Below are positions 1 through 8,489 of a stretch of 64,000 bases of DNA, one piece after another. The notes beneath the pieces are model-generated. The model worked only from the letters and a program-made list of their open reading frames with translations. It had not been told where the DNA came from and searched no databases. This DNA comes from PoT sp049331405 (GTDB taxonomy: Bacteria > Planctomycetota > Planctomycetia > Isosphaerales > Isosphaeraceae). The position numbers and the translations under genes were made by a program. The stretch covers positions 1,116,001 through 1,180,000 of the forward strand of contig NZ_CP186274.1 in NCBI RefSeq assembly GCF_049331405.1, given 5' to 3'. Within the stretch, counting starts at the first letter, position 1. Each line of letters opens with the position of its first letter.

Positions 1-275
1 CGAGGTCGAGGCCTTCGATCTCGGGCGCCGGGCGGCCGATTCCGAGGCCGCGGAGGGCGACCAGTTGGTGTCGGGCCGCATCTGCGTAGGTGGTATCGCG
101 TGGGGAGAGTGGGGATGGATTCGCGAGCGGGATATCGGCGAATTCTTCGATCACTCGCCCATACAGGCTTTCGGCTTCACGCTCCAAGGCATCGACGTCT
201 AACTTGTTGAGCCTCTCCTCATAGTCGTAGCCCCAGCCTTCCTTGTTGATGGGCGATCCTAACGCCTTCAATTTT
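1..275 (-). pseudogene. C-terminal fragment of a sigma factor-TlpA/redoxin fusion, cut off by ISL3 copy 1
   Basis: The minus strand is open for about 91 codons, from the left end of the insertion sequence to the window edge. It reads through RHQLVALRGLGIGRPAPEIEG, which is the usual entry into a TlpA/AhpC-TSA redoxin domain; the Cys motif would lie beyond the window. Removing the IS and one target duplication joins this frame directly to the gene at 1794-3348, giving FDPEK-LKALGSPINKEG at the junction with no frameshift. This is therefore the distal half of that gene. It has no start of its own and is probably not translated unless the IS provides transcription and an internal start. The frame continuity is seen directly; the redoxin identity rests on a short motif. 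Confidence 0.8.
268..275. repeat. Target-site duplication of ISL3 copy 1 (left copy; right copy 1794-1801)
   Basis: TCAATTTT occurs immediately left of the element and again at 1794-1801. Eight base pairs is the usual duplication for ISL3-family elements. The right copy overlaps the last two bases of the terminal repeat as it is seen in copy 2, so a TC dinucleotide seems to have been lost at this junction. One copy restores the host reading frame. Confidence 0.85.
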
Positions 276-1795
276 GACACTTCTCGCTGATCCCGACAGT
301 CCTTGGCCCTCGCGTCACGCCACTCGCCCCCTGGGCACCGCCTTTGGTGAGCATCCATCATCTCCGCTCGGCCCCGGATCGCCATGCCACCGACTTCGTA
401 TCGCCCTCTCGCGCTTGTAGCGACGGTCCATGAGCAGGACCAGGAACCGCACGATCGTCCGACGCTCCCGCCACTTGTACCGCGCTTTCTCCTCATGCCG
501 GAGCTGCCGGTTGACGCGCTCGACATGATTGTTCGTCCGCACCCGGCGGCACGCCGGGTCCTTCAGGAACGCGATCATCTTGGCGAACTTCTCGTCGGGG
601 AGCATCCCCATCGCCGACGACAGCTCGGGGACCTTCTGGAAGCGGGGATTCCCCAGGAGCGCCGCATGCCGGCCCCGGGCCAGCTCCTCCGTCTGCCCCT
701 CCTCGAATAGCATCGTGAGACGGTCCACGAAGTCCCGCAACGTCTTCAGCTCCGGCAGATAGCTCAGCATCGTCTCCAGGTCCGCCCGCTCCCCGGCGCT
801 CATCCCCTCGCGGCGCTTCACGATCAGCCAGCGATGCTTGAAGACGAAGGCCGATTTCTCCTTGTTCGTCAGGCGCCGCCGCGACCGGCGCCGGGGCCGG
901 CCCGGCTTCCGCTTGCGGCCTCGGTTGCCGCGGCGGGAGAGCCCCGCCGCATCCGACGCACCGCGTCCAGGACGCGCTGATGCAGGTCCTTCAGGACGTG
1001 GAAGACGCACAACTGATGGCGGGCCGCCGGCCAGAGTTCCGCCAGCAGGGTCGGATAGAGGTTTGAGCCGTCGGTCACCACCACCTGCGGCAACAGCCCC
1101 CACCACTTGAGGTCCTTGAGGAACCGCCGCATGTGGTCGCGATCGTCGCCGGCGACGACGGCGAAGGCCACGGGCAGGTCCTGGAGCGGGTCGGTGGCCA
1201 GCAGGAGCGTCGATCGGCCCAGGTGGAGCTCGTCGACGCAGAGCGTACCGCTGAACCGGGTCAGGATCCAGCGGCGATGCTCGGCCATGTCGAGGCCGCG
1301 GACCCTGCGGTCGAGGCAGTCGTAGACAAAGCCGTCGGAGAGGTCCAGGAGGAAGTCGCGGCGCATCGAGGCGATGACGCGCTCGACGCTCATGCCGTCG
1401 TCGAGGATCCGGTCGAGGACCGCCTCTCGGACCTTGTGGTCGTAGGCGGCCTTAGGTTCGACGCCCGGGGGGCAGGTGCGGAAGGTGCTGCAGCAGCCGC
1501 AGCGGGCGCGATACTCGCCGTAAGTGATGTCGAGGAAGACGACCTGCTTGTAGGCGAGGGTCCGGACGAGGCGCCGGAGGACCTGCTTGCGGCGCCCCCG
1601 CTTGCCGCACGTGGGGCATGGAGCCTGGCTCGGGGCGCAACTCAGGGGTATGGTACGGACGTGGGGCCTTCGGGTCGCCATGACCTGCGTGCTCCTGTGG
1701 GACGGGTAATCACCCACAAGCACGCAGGCCCTATCTCCTCTTGTCAAGAGCCTCTTACGGCGACCGGACTCCTGTCGGGATCAGCGAGAAGTCTC
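276..1795 (-). mobile_element. ISL3-family insertion sequence, copy 1
   Basis: The element is 1,520 bp and bounded by imperfect terminal inverted repeats. The left end starts GACACTTCTCGCTGATCC, and the right end read on the minus strand starts GAGACTTCTCGCTGATCC; the similarity runs about 24 bp. It is near-identical to 15761-17280. The differences seen by eye are two adjacent bases near 871-872 that create an extra stop in the first transposase frame here. It carries one transposase split over two frames and interrupts a sigma factor-redoxin gene. Family assignment rests on the zinc-ribbon plus DDE architecture and the 8-bp target duplication. Confidence 0.9.
315..1681 (-). CDS. ISL3-type transposase, split by a -1 frameshift (copy 1)
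   Basis: The first frame runs from an ATG at 1681, preceded by AGGAG, and carries an N-terminal zinc-ribbon (CPTCGKRG, then CGCC) followed by DDE-type core segments CVDELHLG, VVTDGSNLYP and HQLCVFHVLKDL. After LDAVRRM the first frame turns into low-complexity sequence and ends at 869. The family-like continuation RGRKRKPGRP...NKEKSAFVFKHRW and the C-terminal region with NNHVERVNRQLR lie in the -1 frame, open from 1106 to 315. The switch is around 935-955. A joined product would be about 475 aa. Copy 2 shows the same split, so this is either programmed frameshifting or an inherited defect. The longer first-frame start at 1747 has weaker support. Confidence 0.85.
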
Positions 1796-3348
1796 AATTT
1801 TTCTGGATCGAAGAGCCGACGCACGCGAATGGAGGCCGCGCGAGTGTCGAGGAAGCAGGCGAGATGGTAGCAAGCCATGCCGCGGATCTTGCGGTTCTGG
1901 TTCTTCTCCATCGCCTCCCGGAAGAGTCGCTCGGTCGCCGTGGAACCTACCATCTGGACCTGGCGGATGTTAAAAAGGGGTTCAAGTTTGTCGCCCTTGA
2001 TGTGATCGCGCACGATCATCTCCTTGGCTCGTTCCACCATCGAGCCATAAAGGAGGTGCGTGGCGATCCAGATCAGGGCCTCTTCCGCGGCGGGCGTTCC
2101 GGGATCCTGCTCGGCCAGTTGCAGGAGCGCACCGGCATAGAAGGCGGGATTGACGCGGTCCTTTTGCAAGGCGGCCTGCGCCTCGGTGGTTTTCGCCTCC
2201 TGCATCGTTTTCAGGAAAGCATCCTCCTTCTCCTGGTATTCGCGAATGAGCCTCTTCACGTCCTCCTCGTCTCGACGGCGAAAGGCCTTCTTCAATTCCC
2301 CGTTGGAGGGCGTTTTGCTGGAAGCCTTGGGTTGCGGCCCGGTAGGTAGGGGCGTGCTCGAATCCTTCTTCTGAGGAACTTCCTGCCCGATTGCCTGGTC
2401 TGATGCTGGCTCCTGCTCGCGGCGAGGTGCGGAGTTGGATGCCAGGCCAACCCCCGCCGTCACGAATCCGACGACGAAAACTGGTACCGCCATGATCATC
2501 AGTTTGTTCGTCATCATGTTGGATAAGATCCCCTCCATCAAGGTCACGGTCCCGGCCGAGACGGTCCCGGCCAACGCTTCACGGCCCAGGCCGATTTGCA
2601 TGGCGCCTCGGATCGCCCCTTCCACCAGCGCGACGGGCACCGCCGTGCCCGCGGAGGCCGACTCCGCGAGCCGGACCGACGACGAGGCGAGCCACTCGAG
2701 CGGGGCCGCCGACGCGATGCCCCGTCGGGTCAGGCGCCGCTTCAACCGCTCGCGGGCCGTCGCCAGCCGGCTCCGGATCGTCCCGACGGGGCAACCCAAC
2801 TCGCCGGCCGCCATCTCGTGGGTCAGCCCTTCGAGGTAGCAGAGCACGACCGCCGCGCGGAACTTCGCGGGCAGCCGCCCGATCTCCTCCTGGAGGATGC
2901 GGGCGATGTCCCCGTCGAGCCCCGGTCTCATGTCGGTGCCCCCAGCTTGAGCCTCGGCCCTCGCGGCGTGCCTCTGCTCGCGGTGTTTCCGACGCGTCGC
3001 CTGCGTTCGAGCCCGCGAGGAGACCCTCAACGCCACGCCATACAGCCACGCCCCGACCGAATCCCTCGAGCGGATCGACTTCGCGCGACTGGCCAGCACG
3101 AGGAACGTCGCCTGGAAGGCATCCTCGGCCTCGTGGCGGTCGCCCAGCACCGTGCGACAGACCTGGAACACCATCGGGCTATGCCTCGCCACGAGCGCGG
3201 CGAACGCGGCCTCAGCCGCCGGATCCTGCTCATCGCGACGAGCCGCAAACCGTCCGACCAACTCGTGGTCGCTCAGCCCGACGGCCGTCCCGGACTCGAA
3301 CAGGACGGTCAGGCTCTTGGTCGCGATCTGGGATGGTCCTCGCCCCAC
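1794..3348 (-). pseudogene. ECF sigma factor fused to a redoxin-type C-terminal region, interrupted by ISL3 copy 1
   Basis: The start is GTG at 3348. Residues about 50-210 form an ECF sigma-70: a region 2 helix with RHEAEDAFQATFLVLA and a region 4 helix-turn-helix with LPAKFRAAVVLCYLEGLTH and GTIRSRLATARERL. A membrane segment follows at about 283-303 (LMIMAVPVFVVGFVTAGVGL), then a charged linker and a helical region of about 200 residues of the kind found before TlpA domains in planctomycetes. The gene is broken at FDPEK, and its continuation lies at 1-275. A read-through into the IS gives a 534-aa product ending at 1744, so a truncated sigma factor with membrane anchor could still be made. 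The role as an envelope-linked transcription factor is inferred from architecture. Confidence 0.85.
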
Positions 3349-3781
3349 GGCTGAAGCCCCTTGAAGACGCCGAAAACCTCTGCAATTTCACCAGCTAGTG
3401 TCCACCCGGCCCATCGCCAATCGATTTATTTTCGAGGCGTCTCGAACGGCTGACGCACCGGCGCAGGTGGCTTTTCATCGACCCCCAGCTATCGAACGCG
3501 AGCCCGTCGACTTACGAGCCGAGTCCAGGATTGGGGACGAAATCGGGACGAGGATGTCGAATACCGCCGGTGATTTTTTCGGTAAGATCGCTCTGCGTCG
3601 TCGGGAGGCATTCCGGAGATGATGGCTTCAGTGATCGCCTCGGACGATTGCACCGGTTAAGGTCGAACGCCATTAAGCTAGACCGTAACCTCTTGTCCCA
3701 TCGAACGTTTATGCCACTTTGCTCCTGATGTCTTCACCCGAGGGCGACAGGGTGTGGACTGTATGATGGATTTACAACCAC
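3349..3781. other. Intergenic region, no gene seen
   Basis: About 430 bp between the sigma factor start and the SDR stop. Short open frames on both strands show no recognisable protein pattern. It should contain the sigma gene promoter near its left end, but no convincing -35/-10 pair was found. Confidence 0.5.
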
Positions 3782-4534
3782 TCAAGCATTGAGTCCGCCG
3801 TCGATAGTCAGGCTGACCCCGGTCACGAACCCGGACTCCGGACTTGCCAGATAGGAGACGAGCCCCGCGACCTCGTCCGCCGTGCCATATCGTTGCAATG
3901 GGATCATGCGTTTGATCATCTCAGAAAGGGGGCCATCGGCGGGGTTAGCATCGGTGTCGGTCGGCCCCGGCTGGACGTTGTTCACGGTAATCTGGCGAGC
4001 GGCGAGGTCGATCGCAAGGCCGCGAGTCAGCGATGCCACTGCGGCTTTGGTCATCGCGTAGATCGAACCGCCAGCGAAGCGAGTGCGGTCGGCGACCATG
4101 CTGCCAATGTTCACGATCCGTCCCCCTTCGGCCATGTGCTTCGCGGCTTCCTGGGCCGCCGCGAAGATCGCACGAACGTTCACGGCCACGCTCCGGTCGA
4201 ATTCGTCCATCGAAAAATCGCCGAACGCCTTCAGCAGGACGATCCCTGCGTTGTTGACGAGCACGTCGAGGCGACCGAAGTGAGCGACCGTTTGGGCTAC
4301 TGCCGCTTTCACTGCGGACGAATCGGCGGAATCGGCCTGGATCGCCAGGGCCTTGCCTCCTTCCGCCTCGATCGCCCGGACGACCTCATTCGCTTGTTCG
4401 GATGAGAAACTGTAGGTAATGGCGACCGCTGCACCATCCCCCGCCAATCGCCTGGCAATGGCCGCCCCGATCCCCCGCGATCCACCGGTCACGATCGCCA
4501 CTTTTGAGGACAGGTGTTTCGTCGGTTCCGACAT
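3782..4534 (-). CDS. SDR-family NAD(P)-dependent oxidoreductase (FabG-like)
   Basis: A 250-aa classical short-chain dehydrogenase. The Rossmann cofactor motif TGGSRGIG lies near residue 16, NNAG in the middle, and the catalytic Ser region precedes YAMTK (Tyr-x3-Lys) with the usual C-terminal FVTGVSLTIDGG. The start at 4534 is chosen because GGGAGA lies just upstream and the product begins MSEPTKHLSSKVAIVTGG; an in-frame start 39 bases earlier has no such support. The substrate is unknown; the closest general relatives are 3-oxoacyl-ACP-reductase-like enzymes. It lies directly downstream of a TetR regulator on the same strand, with a palindrome matching the regulator's own operator about 50 bases before its start, so it is probably the regulated target. 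Confidence 0.9.
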   Translation of the reverse strand: MSEPTKHLSSKVAIVTGGSRGIGAAIARRLAGDGAAVAITYSFSSEQANEVVRAIEAEGGKALAIQADSADSSAVKAAVAQTVAHFGRLDVLVNNAGIVLLKAFGDFSMDEFDRSVAVNVRAIFAAAQEAAKHMAEGGRIVNIGSMVADRTRFAGGSIYAMTKAAVASLTRGLAIDLAARQITVNNVQPGPTDTDANPADGPLSEMIKRMIPLQRYGTADEVAGLVSYLASPESGFVTGVSLTIDGGLNA

Positions 4535-4583
4535 CTTGAAAATCTCCCTTGGAATTGTTGAAATTATGATCAAAAATCAGTTC

Positions 4584-4599
4584 TGGACTGACCAGTCAA
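4584..4599. promoter_or_regulatory. Candidate TetR operator upstream of the SDR gene
   Basis: TGGACTG-AC-CAGTCAA is an interrupted palindrome (core GACTG-AC-CAGTC perfect) 50 bases before the SDR start. It shares the half-site CAGTCAA and the 2-base spacer with the site at 5219-5234 in front of the neighbouring TetR gene. On the minus strand it includes TTGACT, which could act as a -35 box. Confidence 0.6.
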
Positions 4600-4615
4600 T
4601 TTGGAAGAAAAAAAC

Positions 4616-5200
4616 TCAACGAGGCGTGAGAGTCGAGATTGCCATCAAAGCGATCCCACGCAGATCATCGGGAGAGGTTCCCGCTTTGGCACTGACCTGC
4701 AAACCTCTCAGGGTGTTGAGAAGGAAGTTTGCCGCGTCACGTACATCAACCTGCGAGCTGATCTCGCCGAGACGTTTTGCTTCGACGAGGAGCTTTTCGT
4801 AGCCGCCCAAGCATCGAGCAGTTATGGACTGAATTCGCTCTCCGACGTCGGAGTCGGACGAGGCTAACTCCGTCGTTGCGTTGACGTAGAAGCAACCCCG
4901 CGACCGCTCGAAACTCGTCCCGGTGGCGACGGAGAGTAGATGCTCGCGGATCGTTGCGAGGGGCGACGTGGCACGGGAAGCGATTTCCGTGAAAGCCGAC
5001 GCGGAATCCGCCTCGTAGAGCCGGAAGGACTCCAGATAAAGTTGGTGTTTATCGCCGAAGGCGTCATACATACTCTGGCGGCCGATCGCCATCGCCCGGA
5101 TCAGGTCATTGGTTGATGTGGCCTCATACCCGTGCTCCCAGAACACGGTCATTGCTTGCCTCAACGCCTTATCGCGGTCGAATTCTCTCGGTCGTGCCAT
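4616..5200 (-). CDS. TetR/AcrR-family transcriptional regulator
   Basis: A 194-aa protein with the TetR N-terminal DNA-binding domain in residues about 1-55: MARPREFDRDKALRQAM, then a helix-turn-helix STNDLIRAMAIGRQSMYDAFGD. The C-terminal ligand-binding part contains SRGCFYVNATTELA, usual in this AcrR/TetR subgroup. The ATG lies only six bases after a -10-like TATGAT, so the transcript may be nearly leaderless. Two matching palindromes, one in its own promoter and one before the adjacent SDR gene, suggest it represses both. The inducer is unknown. Confidence 0.9.
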   Translation of the reverse strand: MARPREFDRDKALRQAMTVFWEHGYEATSTNDLIRAMAIGRQSMYDAFGDKHQLYLESFRLYEADSASAFTEIASRATSPLATIREHLLSVATGTSFERSRGCFYVNATTELASSDSDVGERIQSITARCLGGYEKLLVEAKRLGEISSQVDVRDAANFLLNTLRGLQVSAKAGTSPDDLRGIALMAISTLTPR

Positions 5201-5206
5201 GGCAGC

Positions 5207-5234
5207 ATCATAACGTTCTTGATCGTACAGTCAA
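5207..5234 (-). promoter_or_regulatory. TetR promoter overlapping its own operator
   Basis: On the minus strand, TTGACT (5234-5229) and TATGAT (5212-5207) are separated by 16 bases. The palindrome TTGATCG-TA-CAGTCAA (5219-5234), nested within longer arms GTTCTTGA/TCAAGAAC (5215-5238), covers the -35 box. The -10 box ends six bases before the ATG at 5200. Confidence 0.55.
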
Positions 5235-5238
5235 GAAC

Positions 5239-5393
5239 TTCAGCCTCAACGCAAACAATCTGATTGTATAAATAAGATGATTTTTGTTATTGTATGTTGT
5301 AATGGTTAAGTTGTTAAATTTTTAATTATGTGTTGATGTGTCATCGTCTTGTCCTATTTCCCAGAGGTCGAGGCATAGGCATTATGGGGGGAA
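5239..5393. other. AT-rich island, no gene seen
   Basis: Roughly 5262-5345 is strongly A/T-rich, unlike the surrounding GC-rich DNA, and has no open frame of note. It lies between the TetR promoter and the left end of an IS4 remnant. It may be foreign DNA that came with the TetR/SDR pair, or an upstream promoter region. Confidence 0.5.
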
Positions 5394-6395
5394 GGAACGC
5401 CGTTAGGCGAGTGTAAGGGCCAATAGAGAAAACACTTGAAGAACCCAAGGCGTCCCGGCAGTCTGGCGTTGTTTGACGACACCAGCAACCGGAGGTCCCA
5501 GGATGCATCACCGGATTTCAATCGCTCTGCGAAAGCTCCGGCAAGATCTTGCCCACCGGATGGGTCTGGTCGGTGACGTCCACCATCACCTAGAGAAGGG
5601 CGACGTCCTGGTCGGCGACCGGGGATTCTGCTCGTTTTTGCATCTGGCGATGCTCGCCGCACGCAGCGTCCACGCCGTGATCCGGGTCCATGCCCGGCAG
5701 ATTGTAGATTTCAACTCTCACCGATCGCACGTTGCCCGCCGCTCGAAGGGATCGGCCAAGGGCCTTCCCCGGTCCCGATGGTTGCGGCGGCTGGACGAGC
5801 AGGACCAAGTCGTCGAATGGTTCAAGCCGCTGACGCGGCCGAAATGGCTGACCGAGGCCCAGTTCGACGAGTTGCCTGACTCCTTGGAGCTTCGCGAGGT
5901 GCGTTACGAGATCGGCCGGCAGGGGTATCGCACGCGGTCGATTACGCTGGTGACGACCCTCCTCGACGCCAAGGCTTATCCGCTGACGTCGCTGTCTGAC
6001 CTCTACGGCCTCAGATGGAGTGTAGAGCTGAATTTGAGGCACTTGAAACAGACGATGAAGATGGACGTGCTGAGGTGCAAGACGGTGGACGGCGTCCTCA
6101 AAGAGCTGACCGTCTACGCCCTAGTCTACAACCGCGTGCGGGCGGTCATGCTGAAGGCCGCGTCAACGCAAGGCGAGGCGGCGGATCGGATCAGCTTCGT
6201 GGATCCATTGTGGTGGCTGGCCGGTGCCGAGGAGGATCTGTCGGAACTGGTGGTCAACCCCGATCGTCCTGGCCGAGTTCAGCCGCGCGTGGTGAAACGT
6301 CGGCCGAAGGAATATGTACGTATGACAAAGTCACAATCGGAATGGCGTAAACAATTGCTGGGACAAGAGATCGCCGCCTAGTTTAATGGCGTTCC
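5394..6395 (+). mobile_element. IS4-family element, internally deleted remnant
   Basis: The ends match as inverted repeats: GGAACGCCGTTAGG at 5394 and, on the minus strand from 6395, GGAACGCCATTAAA (12 of the first 13 bases match). The enclosed transposase lacks its N-terminal portion, and the total of about 1.0 kb is short for an IS4 element. No clear target duplication was found. Confidence 0.7.
5503..6381 (+). pseudogene. IS4-family transposase, N-terminally truncated
   Basis: The open frame gives about 290 aa and starts inside the catalytic domain, with VLVGDRGFCSF carrying the second catalytic Asp. The IS4 signature Y-2-R-3-E-6-K is seen as YGLRWSVELNLRHLK and is followed by the usual ALVYNRVRAVML. 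The region containing the first catalytic Asp and the N-terminal domain is missing, so no active transposase is expected. The sequence just before 5503 does not code for the missing part, which points to an internal deletion between the left end and the catalytic core. Confidence 0.85.
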
Positions 6396-6658
6396 CGGTT
6401 AAGGTCATTTCTTACATCATCGGATCACTGCAATGTACCCCCCCCATACGCTGCACCCCCGTCGTCCTCCTCCTCTCAAATGCCCTCACGGTTTCGATCG
6501 GCGCCCCGCTTCATGACACGCGCGAGGTGGCCGCGATCATCAAGGAGATCGAGAGCACGCCACTGCCGCAGTTCGATCGGCGCAAGACGGAGGCCGCCCA
6601 GGCCGTCAAGGAGTTCGTCGCCCGCCGCGAGGCGGCCGTCAAGAAACGAGAGGCGCTT
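6396..6658 (+). other. Gene fragment of unknown origin between two IS elements
   Basis: A plus-strand frame runs 6386-6667 and reads HDTREVAAIIKEIESTPLPQ, then a charged helical tail AVKEFVARREAAVKKREA. It looks like a protein C-terminus but was not recognised. The IS5-like element starts at 6659 inside it, and no continuation was found beyond 7628. Coding status is uncertain. Confidence 0.35.
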
Positions 6659-7628
6659 GCTCTGTAGAAAACCCGTGAACCGCCGTGCATCTCGGCTCGT
6701 ATCATGAGGTGTGACCACGCGAATCCCCGCGGGGTCCTCCGGGTCGCCTACGACGCCGCCCGTCGGGCGCTCCCCGCGCACCGGCACAAGTTCAGCCCGA
6801 AGAAGTTCACCCAGCCCCAACTCCTGGCCTGCCTGGTGCTCAAGGAGTTCGCGCGCCTTGACTATCGCGGGCTGGCCGACCACCTCGCCGATTATCCCGA
6901 CCTGGCCCGGGAGATCGACCCGGAGGCCGTCCCCCACTTCACCACCTTCCAGAAGGCCGCGGCGCGGCTTCTGAAGGCGAAGCCGGGCCGGGCGATGTTC
7001 GACGCGGTGCTCGACCTCGCGCTGCGGGACAAGGTCCGCAATCGCCGGGCCCCGCTGGCGGCCGTTGACGGCACCGGGATGGAATCGCGGCACGTCAGCC
7101 GGTACTACGTCAAGCGGCGGTCCAAGACCGGGACCGGCACGCAGGAGACGACCTACTCCAGGTGCCCGAAGGTCGTGCTGGTCGCCGATTGCCGGAGCCA
7201 CCTGGTGCTGGCGGCGGTCCCCGGCCGCGGCCCCGCCTCGGACCTCGTGTTGTTCAAGGCGGCGCTCAGGGATGCGGCGGGCCGGGCGAGGATCGGCACG
7301 CTGCTGGCCGACGCCGACTTCGACGGCGAGTGGGTCCACGAGCACGTCCGCTCCTACGGCATCCGCACCCTGATCCCGCCGGAGCGGGGACGGCCGTCGG
7401 ACAAGCCGCCGGCCGGGAGGTGGCGGCGATGGATGAGGGCGGCGCTGCAGAGGTTCAAGGCGAAGTACGGTCAGCCGTGGCAGGCGGAGGCGGTCAACTC
7501 GATGGTCAAGCGGCGGCTGGGCTCGGCGCTGCGGGCGCGGGGCTATCGGAGCCAGTGCCGCGAGATCATCCTCCGGGGCATCACACATAACGTGATGATC
7601 GTCGCGAGAATCAGGGTTTCTACAGAGC
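6659..7628 (+). mobile_element. IS5/IS4-type insertion sequence, apparently complete
   Basis: Inverted ends GCTCTGTAGAAAACCC at 6659 and, on the minus strand from 7628, GCTCTGTAGAAACCC flank a single full-length DDE transposase. The element is about 970 bp. The target duplication could not be fixed with confidence because the flanks share only short, shifted matches. It sits between an unknown gene fragment and an inverted piece of an IS4 transposase. Confidence 0.75.
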
Positions 7629-7636
7629 GCTCCTGA
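6704..7636 (+). CDS. DDE transposase of the IS5/IS4 superfamily
   Basis: A 310-aa protein with a plausible full DDE triad: AVDGTGM (first Asp), LLADADFDGEW (second Asp) and QAEAVNSMVKRRLG (Glu). The N-terminal part has the helical LACLVLKEFARLDYRGLADHL typical of this group. The stop codon lies eight bases beyond the right inverted repeat, so the last residues come from flanking DNA, which is common where an IS end is read through. No frameshift is seen, so the element may be active. The exact family (IS5 versus a neighbouring group) was not settled from sequence alone. Confidence 0.85.
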   Translation: MRCDHANPRGVLRVAYDAARRALPAHRHKFSPKKFTQPQLLACLVLKEFARLDYRGLADHLADYPDLAREIDPEAVPHFTTFQKAAARLLKAKPGRAMFDAVLDLALRDKVRNRRAPLAAVDGTGMESRHVSRYYVKRRSKTGTGTQETTYSRCPKVVLVADCRSHLVLAAVPGRGPASDLVLFKAALRDAAGRARIGTLLADADFDGEWVHEHVRSYGIRTLIPPERGRPSDKPPAGRWRRWMRAALQRFKAKYGQPWQAEAVNSMVKRRLGSALRARGYRSQCREIILRGITHNVMIVARIRVSTERS

Positions 7637-7639
7637 CCC

Positions 7640-7720
7640 CTTTTTGCCGTCGGCCCGGCGGCGCTGGTGCAGCCGCACCACCACGTCGACGCCCCAGGCC
7701 TTCAGGCCCGCGATCACCCT
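7640..7720 (-). pseudogene. IS4-type transposase fragment
   Basis: On the minus strand this short piece reads IAGLKAWGVDVVVRLHQRRR, the pattern that follows the second catalytic Asp in IS4 transposases. Nothing on either side continues it. It is an orphan fragment among several IS remnants. Confidence 0.6.
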
Positions 7721-7798
7721 CCGAGAGCGAACCTGATGGACATTCGCTCTTGACCTCGTGCCATTCGCCCCTGACCCCTTTCCCTTTCACTGGTGGTC

Positions 7799-8452
7799 CT
7801 ATTGCTGGATTGCCTCGAGTGCGGCGATGATCTGCTCCGGCTCCGCTCGTCCCGTCATGTAGTCCACGTTGACATGGGCGAAGCGGATGATTCCCAACGG
7901 GTCGACGACATATGTCGCCGGGACCGGGAGCTCGCGTGAGTCATCCCCGTTCCGCAGGGTGATATCGTTCTGGAAGGTATTCCTTGCGAACTCGCTCAAC
8001 TCCTCGCCCACCCGGAACACGATCCCGAACTGCCGGGCCACCCTGTTGCCCAGGTCCGACAGTACCGGAAAGGTGAGCTCGTTCTTCTCCGTCATGACGA
8101 CGCCGTGATCCGGCTTTTCCGGGGAAATCGCGACCAGGGTCGCACCAAGCTCCCGCATCTTCGGCAACACCGCTTGCAGGGCGCGCAGCTCGAGATTGCA
8201 GAAAGGGCACCATTCGCCCCGGTAGAAACTGATGACCACCGACCCTTTGTCCAGGAGCGTCCCGAGCGAGACCGTCTGGCCGAACGCGTCGGGCAGGACG
8301 AAATCCGGCACGGGTTGCCCGACCTGGAGCGCGTGATCGGTCAGGCCGGTCTTTCGGACACGCTCGATATCGCCGGAAAAAAGTCCGAACTTGTCGCCCA
8401 GCTTCTCCCGGATCATCGCCTTATATTGCTCTGTTGCCGAGATCATCGACAT
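7799..8452 (-). CDS. Peroxiredoxin, AhpC/TSA family
   Basis: A 217-aa cytoplasmic protein with the peroxiredoxin core PDFVLPDAFGQTVSLGTLLD and the peroxidatic motif SFYRGEWCPFCNLELRAL; the CPFC pair is thioredoxin-like, as in the AhpC/TSA subgroup sometimes called thioredoxin peroxidase. The C-terminal part has ATYVVDPLGIIRFAHVNVDY. It probably reduces hydroperoxides. The start at 8452 follows GAGGAG at a good spacing. A strong promoter (TTGACA, 17 bases, TATCTT) precedes it and is overlapped by a perfect palindrome. It is divergent from a TetR gene, which is the likely repressor. Confidence 0.9.
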   Translation of the reverse strand: MSMISATEQYKAMIREKLGDKFGLFSGDIERVRKTGLTDHALQVGQPVPDFVLPDAFGQTVSLGTLLDKGSVVISFYRGEWCPFCNLELRALQAVLPKMRELGATLVAISPEKPDHGVVMTEKNELTFPVLSDLGNRVARQFGIVFRVGEELSEFARNTFQNDITLRNGDDSRELPVPATYVVDPLGIIRFAHVNVDYMTGRAEPEQIIAALEAIQQ

Positions 8453-8489
8453 GGAAATCTCCTCGCGTCTGGGGAGGCTATTGACATTC

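Noticed and set aside
315..1870. Long plus-strand open frames opposite the ISL3 transposase (for example 1133-1870)
   Set aside because: They mirror the high-GC minus-strand transposase, contain Val/Asp/Gly-rich antisense-type sequence and appear identically in both IS copies.
6386..6667. The plus-strand frame between the IS4 and IS5-like elements as a complete small gene
   Set aside because: Its first 30 residues are IS4-end and spacer sequence, and its end lies inside the next IS; only a short central part looks like protein.
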